In this document: one piece after another, positions 40,434 through 47,714 of the stretch
Layout of the letters: each line of letters begins with the position of its first letter
Position numbering within the stretch: the first letter of the stretch is position 1
NCBI GenBank assembly: GCA_905234985.1
Contig: CAJOJQ010000034.1
Coordinates: 1-47,714 of the forward strand
Source of the DNA: an uncultured Christensenellaceae bacterium
GTDB lineage: Bacteria > Bacillota > Clostridia > Christensenellales > Aristaeellaceae
DNA: 47,714 nt
Direction of reading: 5' to 3'
The notes under the pieces: generated by a model
Seen by the model: the letters and a program-made list of their open reading frames with translations, nothing else
What the model was told of the DNA's origin: nothing
Databases searched by the model: none
Translations under genes and position numbers: made by a program

Positions 40434-41429
40434 ATGGCTATTCAGAATCGGTATGAATTCATGTACTATGTCGCCTGCACCAACGCCAACCCCAACGGCG
40501 ACCCGGACATGGGCAACACGCCCCGCATCGACCCCCAGACCATGAAGGGCTATATCACCGACGTAGCCACCAAGCGCCGCATCCGCAATTACATTGAAAT
40601 GGCTTATGCGGGCGTGGACGGTATGAACATCATCATCCAGCAGGGCACCAACATCAACCGCCATATTGCCCAGGCCAAGCGGGAGGCGGGCTTTGAGGAC
40701 TGCGCCAAGGGCAAGGACGCGGTGTATGCCGGACGTCGGAAAGCATGCGAAACGTTCTTCGACGTTCGCGCTTTCGGCGCGGTCATGTCCACCGGACCCA
40801 ACGCCGGTCAGGTGCGCGGGCCGGTTCAGCTCACCTTCGGCAAAAGCGTGGACCCCATCCTGCCGCTGGATATTTCCATCACCCGCATGGCCGTGGCGGA
40901 TAAAGTGGGGAACAATACGGTAGAGGAATACGAAGCATACGAAAAGAACAAACCCGAAGACGAACTGCGCACCATGGGCCGCAAGCAGTTGATCCCCTTC
41001 GGCCTGTACGAGGTGCGGGGCTTTATCAGCGCCAACTTAGCCGCGGAAACCGGCTTTGACGATCGGGATTTGAACGCCCTGTTCGAAGCGATTCTGAACA
41101 TGTACGAGCATGACCGCTCCGCCAGCAAGGGCGAAATGGATGTGGTTTCTCCCCTGATCGTTTTCCAGCACGTGGGCACGGATACCGACGCCGCCCAGCG
41201 CGTCCGTCAGGCGAAATTGGGCTGCGCGCCCGCCCATAAGCTGTTCGACCTGGTGCATGTGACCCGGAAACCTGAAATCGACGCGCCCCGCCATTACAGG
41301 GATTATCAGGCCACCGTTGCCCTTGACCGGGTGCCTGCGGGCGTGCGCGTGGGCTTCAAGACGGACGCTTTCGGCGAAATCGTCTGGGATCGCCTGCCCG
41401 AAAATGAGGATTGGTTCCGTGCGGAATAA
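40434..41429 (+). CDS. cas7: CRISPR-associated protein Cas7 (Csd2), backbone subunit
   Basis: The 331-residue protein matches Csd2/Cas7: RYEFMYYVACTNANPNGDPDMGNTPRIDPQTMKGYITDVATKRRIRNYI, DVRAFGAVMSTGPNAGQVRGPVQLTFGKSVDPI, and KQLIPFGLYEVRGFISANLA. Several copies coat the crRNA spacer and kink it so that every sixth base is flipped out. It begins 2 bp after cas8c, with AAGGAGGAAGC before the ATG. Confidence 0.97.
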   Translation: MAIQNRYEFMYYVACTNANPNGDPDMGNTPRIDPQTMKGYITDVATKRRIRNYIEMAYAGVDGMNIIIQQGTNINRHIAQAKREAGFEDCAKGKDAVYAGRRKACETFFDVRAFGAVMSTGPNAGQVRGPVQLTFGKSVDPILPLDISITRMAVADKVGNNTVEEYEAYEKNKPEDELRTMGRKQLIPFGLYEVRGFISANLAAETGFDDRDLNALFEAILNMYEHDRSASKGEMDVVSPLIVFQHVGTDTDAAQRVRQAKLGCAPAHKLFDLVHVTRKPEIDAPRHYRDYQATVALDRVPAGVRVGFKTDAFGEIVWDRLPENEDWFRAE

Positions 41430-42096
41430 GGACGATTATATCCTCCTTTCCCAGCTTACGCAGGCCGCATACTGTCCGCGCCGGGCCGCGCTGATAATGA
41501 ATGAACAGCTTTGGCAGGATAGCGCCGACACGGTGAAAGGACATTTCGAGCATGAGCGCGTTCATGAACAACATACGGAACGAAGGGCGAACAAAATCAC
41601 ACTGTATGAACAGGACGTGTATTCCGACGCCCTGAAAATCATCGGGAAATGTGATTTGGTGGAAGCGGTCAAGGATGAAAACGGAACGGTTTTACCCTTT
41701 GCGTCTTTCCCGGTCATTCTCTATCCGGTTGAATTCAAACACGGCAGCGTACGCGAGGAAGAAGAATACAAAATCCAGCTCTGTGCCCAGGCTCTGTGTT
41801 TGGAAGAGATGTGCCAAACGAGCATCCCGGAAGGTGCATTATTCTTCACTTCCTCGCATAGAAGACTGCCGGTTCAATTGGATGAATCCCTGCGCGCCAA
41901 GACGAAAAACGTGATTGCTCTCGTAATGCGGATCAAAGAAGGTTTTCTGCTTCCGCCGCCGGAATACGGACCCAAGTGTCAAAGGTGTTCCATGAAGGAC
42001 GTATGCGCGCCTAAAACAAAGCGGTCGGCGGCGGGTTACTGTGAAAAACTGCGGGAGGAAGCAAAGGAGGCGCTCAGCGATGAAGAAACTGCTTGA
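41419..42096 (+). CDS. cas4: CRISPR-associated nuclease Cas4
   Basis: The chosen start is GTG at 41419 (GAGG nine bases before), overlapping cas7 by 11 bp and giving 225 residues. An in-frame ATG at 41404 is possible. Iron-sulfur ligands are one Cys in AAYCPRRAAL and three in CQRCSMKDVC. RecB-type residues appear in KIIGKCDLVEAV and VEFKHGS. Cas4 selects spacers next to the proper motif and trims prespacers with Cas1-Cas2. Confidence 0.95.
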   Translation: MRNKDDYILLSQLTQAAYCPRRAALIMNEQLWQDSADTVKGHFEHERVHEQHTERRANKITLYEQDVYSDALKIIGKCDLVEAVKDENGTVLPFASFPVILYPVEFKHGSVREEEEYKIQLCAQALCLEEMCQTSIPEGALFFTSSHRRLPVQLDESLRAKTKNVIALVMRIKEGFLLPPPEYGPKCQRCSMKDVCAPKTKRSAAGYCEKLREEAKEALSDEETA

Positions 42097-43105
42097 AACC
42101 CTGTACGTCCTCACGCCGGACAGCTATGTATACCATCGGAATGAAAACATCTGCGTTTCCATCGGCGGCGCTGAAAAAGCCTGCATTCCCATTTCCCAGG
42201 TGCATTCCATTGTGTTCTTTGGCAAGAATACGGTTTCCACCTCCTTATTCGGGTTCTGCGGCGACCATGACGTCACCGTTTCATTTCTCGACCAGTTCGG
42301 CCACTTTGAGGGACGGCTTTGCGGAAAAGTCAGCGGGAACGTGCTGCTGCGGAAAAGACAGTACGACAGCCTGAACCAGCAGGATGCCATGGGGCGGACG
42401 GTTCAGAATATCCTATACGCCAAACTGCTGAACGGGAAAACTTTGCTGATGCGCTATGCCCGAAACAGCAGAATGGAGGAGGATAAAGCCGCGCTATCCC
42501 AGGCTGCGGCGGCTTTGTCCTCCTACGCCTCGGATTTGGAGCGATGTACAAGCATTGATGGGATGCGGGGCGTTGAAGGTGCGGCGGCAAGCACATACTT
42601 TTCCCAGTTTGACCGAATGTTAGGCAGCGACGTCGAGTTTACCTTCAAGGAAAGGAGTCGCCGTCCGCCAAAAAACGAAGTGAACGCCGTGCTATCCTTC
42701 CTCTATACTCAGTTGACTCATGATGTTGTTGCAGCGCTGGAAACTGTTGGGTTAGACCCTGCCGTTGGCTATTTGCACACATTGCGACCGGGACGGCCCT
42801 CCTTTGCCCTGGATCTGATGGAAGAATTCCGCGCCCCGCTCTGCGACCGGCTGACGATCACCCTTTTTAACAGAAAACAGTTGGCCTCGAAGCATTTTGA
42901 AGCGCATGGTGAGGGCATTTATCTCAACGAAAAAGGAAGACGAGAGGTATTGTCCGCCTGGCGGGCCAGAAAACTGGAGGAAATCAATCATCCTTTTCTC
43001 AATGAGAAAATTCCTATCGGTCTAATTCCATATACGCAAGCCATGCTATTTGCTCGAATGCTCAGGGGTGATTTGGATCAGTATCCACCTTTTGTTTGGA
43101 GGTGA
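42080..43105 (+). CDS. cas1: CRISPR integrase Cas1 (type I-C)
   Basis: ATG at 42080 follows AAAGGAGG and overlaps cas4 by 17 bp, giving 341 residues. The N-terminal beta domain (YVLTPDSYVYHRNENICVSIGG) is followed by the helical catalytic domain with FTFKERSRRPPKNEVNAVLSFLYTQL (Glu) and PAVGYLHTLRPGRPSFALDLMEEFR (His and Asp/Glu), the metal-binding set. With Cas2 it inserts new spacers at the leader end of the adjacent array. Confidence 0.97.
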   Translation: MKKLLETLYVLTPDSYVYHRNENICVSIGGAEKACIPISQVHSIVFFGKNTVSTSLFGFCGDHDVTVSFLDQFGHFEGRLCGKVSGNVLLRKRQYDSLNQQDAMGRTVQNILYAKLLNGKTLLMRYARNSRMEEDKAALSQAAAALSSYASDLERCTSIDGMRGVEGAAASTYFSQFDRMLGSDVEFTFKERSRRPPKNEVNAVLSFLYTQLTHDVVAALETVGLDPAVGYLHTLRPGRPSFALDLMEEFRAPLCDRLTITLFNRKQLASKHFEAHGEGIYLNEKGRREVLSAWRARKLEEINHPFLNEKIPIGLIPYTQAMLFARMLRGDLDQYPPFVWR

Positions 43106-43111
43106 AGCCCT

Positions 43112-43402
43112 GTGATGCTTGTCATTACCTACGACGTCAACACAACAAACCCCGATGGAGCCAGACGGTTGAGAACCGTGGCAAAGTTATGTGAGCGCTA
43201 TGGTATGCGGGTGCAAAATTCCGTATTTGAAGTGTTGGTGGACGGGGCCCAGCTTGCTGCATTGAAAGAATCCTTGTTACAATCGATCGACGCCAGGCAG
43301 GATTCTGTGAGGTTTTATCGTTTGGGGAATAATTACCAAAACAAAATTGATAAAATAGGCTGTTGTCCAGTAGTGGAAACTGGGAAAGAACTCATTCTGT
43401 GA
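43112..43402 (+). CDS. cas2: CRISPR-associated protein Cas2
   Basis: The 96-residue protein begins MMLVITYDVNTTN, with the conserved Asp at the end of the first strand, and includes the ferredoxin-like RYGMRVQNSVFEVLVDGAQLAAL segment. It is the dimeric bridge of the Cas1-Cas2 integrase. The frame begins at GTG 43112 (GGAGG nine bases before) or ATG 43115. The array leader begins right after it. Confidence 0.96.
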   Translation: MMLVITYDVNTTNPDGARRLRTVAKLCERYGMRVQNSVFEVLVDGAQLAALKESLLQSIDARQDSVRFYRLGNNYQNKIDKIGCCPVVETGKELIL

Positions 43403-43563
43403 CGCGCCAACCCCTCCCAACCATTTTTCTCTGGGAGGTCAGCGCAGTATTTTCCAGATTGACTTGTTTGATATTCCGAAAAGCAGTATAGAAACCTTTG
43501 TAAGCTTTTCAGAAATCATGCAATATGCAAAATATCTCATCCCATGCATTGTGATATTTTGCA
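43403..43563 (+). promoter_or_regulatory. CRISPR leader
   Basis: This AT-rich 161-bp region lies between cas2 and the first repeat. It contains a possible weak terminator stem (CCTCCCA 43413-43419/TGGGAGG 43432-43438). A candidate array promoter is TTGTTT (43464-43469) and TATAGA (43487-43492), spaced by 17 bp. An 11-bp inverted repeat at 43526-43536/43553-43563 abuts the first repeat. The leader is on this side because the perfect repeats are here and the decayed ones are at the far end. Confidence 0.8.
43526..43563. repeat. Inverted repeat at the leader-repeat junction
   Basis: TGCAAAATATC (43526-43536) and its exact reverse complement GATATTTTGCA (43553-43563) surround 16 bp. The second arm ends immediately before the first CRISPR repeat, where Cas1-Cas2 integrates. 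Confidence 0.85.
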
Positions 43564-44978
43564 GATCGCCCCCGCGCGGGGGCGTGAATTGAAACGGGAT
43601 ATTCGCAACAAGGCTGCTCTGTACATGGGATCGCCCCCGCGCGGGGGCGTGAATTGAAACTTCCTTCGGCGCAATGACGGCTTGATTGACAAAATCGATC
43701 GCCCCCGCGCGGGGGCGTGAATTGAAACGATCATAGTTGTGGATGGGATTGTATTCCGCATTGAGATCGCCCCCGCGCGGGGGCGTGAATTGAAACCGAT
43801 GATCCTTTGAATTTGACGGATGATTTCATGATCGCCCCCGCGCGGGGGCGTGAATTGAAACACCACTTCGCCCACCATGCTTACGTGGGTATGCAGGATC
43901 GCCCCCGCGCGGGGGCGTGAATTGAAACAGGGTATCAAGCCCGCTGAAGACCGGGCTGCTTCGATCGCCCCCGCGCGGGGGCGTGAATTGAAACTCCAGG
44001 CTTTTCAGCTTCGCTTCCAGGCGCTTCGATCGCCCCCGCGCGGGGGCGTGAATTGAAACTGCGAATCGGGCACGCGGTTGATGATCTCCTGCATGATCGC
44101 CCCCGCGCGGGGGCGTGAATTGAAACGGAGATGCGGGGGCCGCGATCTTTCCGGAAAGGGATCGCCCCCGCGCGGGGGCGTGAATTGAAACTTGGTCGGC
44201 ACCATCTGCGCCTGCCCGGTGGCCGATCGCCCCCGCGCGGGGGCGTGAATTGAAACAATTGTGACGTTTCAAGCTATGATCGAGTATCAAGATCGCCCCC
44301 GCGCGGGGGCGTGAATTGAAACTATCGAGTGTGCATGCCAGTTGGCGAACCGTGGGGATCGCCCCCGCGCGGGGGCGTGAATTGAAACTATCGAGTGTGC
44401 ATGCCAGTTGGCGAACCGTGGGGATCGCCCCCGCGCGGGGGCGTGAATTGAAACATGTCATCGTCGCAAAATTTGCCGCCAGTTGTAGATCGCCCCCGCG
44501 CGGGGGCGTGAATTGAAACACCCCCTGGGTGATTGGTATAAGATACAGCGGGATCGCCCCCGCGCGGGGGCGTGAATTGAAACTTCAAAAATCTGAATGA
44601 TACGTTTTTCTCCTGCGGGATCGCCCCCGCGCGGGGGCGTGAATTGAAACGTAACCGCTCGTGTCGGTGGAAGCGGAGGCCCCGGATCGCCCCCGCGCGG
44701 GGGCGTGAATTGAAACATTCCCGGCTATGTGGATGCTACCGGCGCGGCTAGATCGCCCCCGCGCGGGGGCGTGAATTGAAACACCTCGGTGCCCGCATTA
44801 GCGGTAAAGGCATTGCTGGTTCGCCCTCACGCTGGGGCGTGTATTGAAACATGTGGGACGAAGAAAACAATATCCGTATAGACCGTCGCCCCAGGGTGAA
44901 GCGTGAATTGTTACTACCTGGAATACGCCCGTTGGTTGGCAGCTAATGGATCACCCCTGCGGGGGCATGAATTGAAGC
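43564..44978 (+). CRISPR. Type I-C CRISPR array, 22 repeats and 21 spacers
   Basis: The 32-bp repeat begins GATCGCCCCC and ends GTGAATTGAAAC. It forms a 7-bp GC stem with a GCGC loop, leaving the 11-base handle TGAATTGAAAC. Nineteen copies are identical, the first at 43564-43595 and the last at 44751-44782. Three decayed copies follow at 44819-44850, 44883-44914 and 44949-44978. Spacers are 32-36 bp. Two neighbouring spacers (44323-44356 and 44389-44422) are identical. The repeat family and cas genes agree on type I-C. Origins of the spacers cannot be determined without a search. Confidence 0.99.
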
Positions 44979-45118
44979 AGATGCTTTGGGACGACAAACA
45001 TAGCATTCTGACAGTCTCCTCCCCATCTTGCAGGGCATGGATCGCAGTCAAAAGAAAACTCCCCGTGAAGGGGAGCTTTTCTCATTGCGCCTGTGGGCAG
45101 AGTACAGCGCAGCCGGTT

Positions 45119-46846
45119 TTATTCGCTGTCCTTTTGCACGAAGTCCTTCATCACATAGCCGATCAGGTCGTCCAGGCGCACCTTGAGCCACTGTTCCCCT
45201 TCTTCCTCCAGCACAATGAGCTGCTGGCCGTAATACAGCTGCCGCAGCACGTCTGCCTGGGTGTTGGGCGCGGCGCGCATGTTCAGGTAGGAATTGACCC
45301 CAATATTGGTCACGTTCACTCGGTACTGGCCGGGGGCGGGCGTTACGGTCAAGGGCTGCGGTGTGGGCCGGGGCGTGGGGGTTGCGGCGGGACCGGGGGT
45401 GGTGAGGAAGGTGCGGTCCAGGGCCGTGGGGGTGGCATAGGTGTACTTCACCGCCGATAACTGCATGCCGGGATAGTAAAAGCGCAGAATCTGGTCGTAC
45501 TTCCAATGGTACACGTCCGCCATGCGCTGAGCGCCTCGCTGGCTCATGCCCACGCCGTGGCCGTAGCGCCGGGATTCCAGCACGAAGGCCGTGTCCGTTT
45601 CCCGGACGGTAATCAGCTCGTTCCGGCTGCCGTTGATGGACAGATCCAGGGCGCTTTCTACCACCGGAAAAATATCCAGCGTGACCAGAACGGGCTGGGG
45701 CAGCGTTTGCATGGCCGACCACTGTTCCCCGGAGCCGTCGGTCTTTTCCGGGGCCGCCGTGGGCACGGGCGTTTCGCCGGTGATCACGGTAAACATGGAA
45801 ATTTCCTCTTCACCATCGTCCTCCAGCAGCCGCCGGGCCTGCACGGTGAGGGAAAGGCGCAGCAGCGTCATGACTTTGGACGGCGAATCCGTATACATGG
45901 GCAGGGCGGTTTCCGCCCCGACGACGCCGGTGACGCGAATATGCTCCATATCGCCGTCATAGCCTCGGCTTTCCAGGATTTCTGAAAGCGCCCCTAACAC
46001 GGGCGCTTTCAGCGCGCCCAAGGCGTTGTTGCTGGAAAGTTTTTTGGGAAGGCTTGCCTGCTTTACCACGCTTTCCGGGTTTTCCAGATCGTAGGGATCG
46101 TCCACCATCACCAAATAGCTGTAATCCCCGCCGCCCCACACGTGGGACGCCAATTCCGTCTGGCCGCCGTTGCTGGCGGAATAGTAGCACTCGGCCAGCG
46201 CGCCCTTGTAAAAGCCGCACATGCCTTCCGTTTCCTTCACCGCCTGGGCGGCGTTGGTGTTCTGGGCTTTTACGCCGTAGTAGGCCTGGTCGTTGGTGTT
46301 GTCCACCACGTCGTAATCCTGGCTGGACCCCACCTTGCGCAGGGCGTAGGTGCGGGCCGCCACCGCCTGGGCTTTCAGGGCCTCCACGGGGAAGCTGTCG
46401 CTCATTTCATAGGGCACCACGCCCAGCAGGTATTCTTCTATGGGCGCGTGAAGCACCGCCCGCAGCTGGCCGTCCCGAATGGAAACTACCAGGTCGCCGG
46501 GATGCAGCTCATATGCCCCGTTCACCCGCAGGCCGTTTTCCTGGCCCTTTTCCGCCGCGTGGCGCACCAGGGTCAGTTGCTTGCCCGCGTCCAGGGCCAT
46601 CCCCTCGTAGTATACCATCAGCTTGCCGCCGGAGACGGCAATGGTCAGCTTGCTGCCCCGCTGGAAGGAAAGCTCGTTCAGGGTGTAGCTGCCATCCAGA
46701 GAAATTTCCATGCGGTTGGTCAGGTTCAGCCGCGTCAAAAGCACCCGCACCACCCCGGTGTTCTTTTCCGCCTGGGCGGGCAGAACCGGCGGCAGCAGCA
46801 TCATCAGCAATAGGGCCATCGCCACGAAACGGGAACGAATTTTCAC
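45119..46846 (-). CDS. SpoIID/LytB domain protein with C-terminal SH3 domain
   Basis: The protein has a signal peptide (SRFVAMALLLMMLLPPVLPAQA) and a SpoIID domain with EYLLGVVPYEMSDSFPVEALKAQAVAARTYAL, whose Glu in VEALKAQ is the likely lytic transglycosylase residue. The block ECYYSASNGGQTELASHVWGGG follows. A Pro/Thr linker (PAATPTPRPTPQPLTVTPAP) leads to an SH3b domain (NVTNIGVNSYLNMRAAPNTQADVLRQLYYGQQLIVLE). It probably cleaves or remodels peptidoglycan outside the membrane. The start GTG at 46846 has GGAGG eight bases before; an ATG five codons earlier is the alternative. It lies 75 bp after the C39-like gene. Confidence 0.9.
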   Translation of the reverse strand: MKIRSRFVAMALLLMMLLPPVLPAQAEKNTGVVRVLLTRLNLTNRMEISLDGSYTLNELSFQRGSKLTIAVSGGKLMVYYEGMALDAGKQLTLVRHAAEKGQENGLRVNGAYELHPGDLVVSIRDGQLRAVLHAPIEEYLLGVVPYEMSDSFPVEALKAQAVAARTYALRKVGSSQDYDVVDNTNDQAYYGVKAQNTNAAQAVKETEGMCGFYKGALAECYYSASNGGQTELASHVWGGGDYSYLVMVDDPYDLENPESVVKQASLPKKLSSNNALGALKAPVLGALSEILESRGYDGDMEHIRVTGVVGAETALPMYTDSPSKVMTLLRLSLTVQARRLLEDDGEEEISMFTVITGETPVPTAAPEKTDGSGEQWSAMQTLPQPVLVTLDIFPVVESALDLSINGSRNELITVRETDTAFVLESRRYGHGVGMSQRGAQRMADVYHWKYDQILRFYYPGMQLSAVKYTYATPTALDRTFLTTPGPAATPTPRPTPQPLTVTPAPGQYRVNVTNIGVNSYLNMRAAPNTQADVLRQLYYGQQLIVLEEEGEQWLKVRLDDLIGYVMKDFVQKDSE

Positions 46847-46921
46847 GCGCAGCGCCTCCATCCAGTTGTTTTTCTTCCCTTGGTTTTTCTATTGATATGA
46901 CGGATGCGGGGGCAAATATCT

Positions 46922-47575
46922 TCACTTCAGCGGAAAAATCCGATGCAGCAGATTGAAATCCCGCACCGTGGACAGGCTGACCCAGAACAGGGCGTAAGCC
47001 TGCTGGAAGCCGCACACGTCCCCCCGTTCGTTCAGCAGGGGAAACACGATCTCGCTGCCGGGCACGCAGTCCCGCACCGCGTTCAGCACCCGGGCGTCGG
47101 CGCTTTCGCTGTACGAATCGGCGGCCAGCACCTGCTTTTCCCCGTCCACCATGCGCGCCCCCACCAGGGCCACGATATGGCCGGGCCGCAGGTTGCACAG
47201 CGCCGCGTCGCCCGCCGTCAAACGGTCAAACAGGGCGTCCACGTCGTTGCGCAGGCCGTCAAATGCATAAGAAAAGCCGCATTTTTTTGCCAGCCCCCTC
47301 TTTTCCATGGCAGAGAGCAGGCCGGGCCGATCCGTGCCGTCGTCCCCCCGCCCCCCGTTCTGGCAGGAAAAATCCGACAGATCTTCGGGGTTCACTTTTT
47401 CCCCGCCTAAGTAGCAGGCGGCCATGGCCGTGGCAAAAATGCCGCAGCCGGAATCGGTCAGGGTGCCGCTGTCCTGCCAGGCGTAGGGGTGCGTCCACTC
47501 CCGGCAGCGCTGGTTGTACAGGGTATAGTTGATTCCGTGATAGGAAACCGCGATGGTTTTTCCGGTGACATTCAT
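46922..47575 (-). CDS. C39-like peptidase family protein
   Basis: The 217-residue protein has DSGCGIFATAMAACYLGG (Cys about 43), RPGHIVALVGARM (His) and LAADSYSES (Asp), the Cys-His-Asp order of peptidase C39-like domains. An N-terminal beta segment (NVTGKTIAVSYHGINYTLYNQR) precedes it. No signal peptide is seen. AAAAAAGGAG precedes the ATG. Its substrate is unknown. The downstream SpoIID gene suggests a shared role at the cell wall, which is inferred. Confidence 0.7.
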   Translation of the reverse strand: MNVTGKTIAVSYHGINYTLYNQRCREWTHPYAWQDSGTLTDSGCGIFATAMAACYLGGEKVNPEDLSDFSCQNGGRGDDGTDRPGLLSAMEKRGLAKKCGFSYAFDGLRNDVDALFDRLTAGDAALCNLRPGHIVALVGARMVDGEKQVLAADSYSESADARVLNAVRDCVPGSEIVFPLLNERGDVCGFQQAYALFWVSLSTVRDFNLLHRIFPLK

Positions 47576-47714
47576 AAAGAAACGCTCCTTTTTTGACGCT
47601 TTTTCGATTTCTTATTTATGGCAACCTCCAATAACCTCCGATATTAGGTTGCGTCGGCCAATTTTCCGTGCGTAAGCGCGGCCAAGGTGCTCAAAGCGGC
47701 GAAAAGTTGAGAAT

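Noticed and set aside
43537..44718. Several long minus-strand open frames across the array, with repeated FNSRPRAGA or FTPPRGGD peptides
   Set aside because: They are translations of the GC-rich CRISPR repeat in its three reverse frames; the repeats carry no stop codon. They are not genes.
47576..47714. Open minus-strand frame of about 33 codons at the right edge
   Set aside because: It has no recognisable motif and is too short to judge; nothing else was seen in this stretch.

Overview
The window looks like a chromosomal segment of a gut or rumen type Clostridia bacterium (Bacillota). The reasons are the moderately high GC content, strong AGGAGG ribosome binding sites, frequent TTG/GTG starts, the hrcA-grpE-dnaK-dnaJ order behind a perfect CIRCE operator, ATP-type PEP carboxykinase, a SpoIID-like protein and a type I-C CRISPR-Cas locus. 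I cannot name the genus. No rRNA, tRNA or insertion sequence was seen.

Layout. 1-16.2 kb is a polysaccharide-use locus. A minus-strand operon runs from a solute-binding protein (9.9 kb) through two ABC sugar permeases, a heparinase II/III-like lyase, a DUF2264 protein, a GH88 unsaturated uronyl hydrolase and two small carbohydrate-binding-like proteins. A divergent LacI-family regulator, an AEC transporter, a DUF5060/DUF5605-type putative glycosidase and a GH78 alpha-rhamnosidase follow. Together they suggest uptake and breakdown of a rhamnose- and uronate-containing glycan. 16.2-22.5 kb holds a C39-like protein divergent from the heat-shock operon, which carries an exported unknown protein between dnaK and dnaJ. 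22.6-30.3 kb holds trkA-trkH, a class A PBP and pckA. 30.5-35.3 kb is a two-gene signalling unit: a hybrid histidine kinase followed by a substrate-binding/GGDEF protein.

35.6-45.0 kb is a complete type I-C CRISPR-Cas locus: cas3, cas5, cas8c (with a likely internal cas11c start), cas7, cas4, cas1, cas2 and an array of 22 repeats, the last three decayed. The right end (45.1-47.6 kb) has a SpoIID/LytB-SH3 protein and a second C39-like protein.

The most interesting observation is in the 196-bp gap between cas3 and cas5. A promoter (TTGACA-17-TATATT) drives a leader holding a degenerate CRISPR repeat: a stem-loop followed, in exact Cas5-cleavage register, by AGAATTGAAAC (10/11 identical to the array's 11-nt handle). 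The 19 nt after it match 15/19 the minus strand over the -10 element of that same promoter, and three of the four mismatches fall at positions 6, 12 and 18, which Cascade flips out. A hairpin follows. This looks like a crRNA-like autoregulatory RNA by which the type I-C effector represses its own operon.
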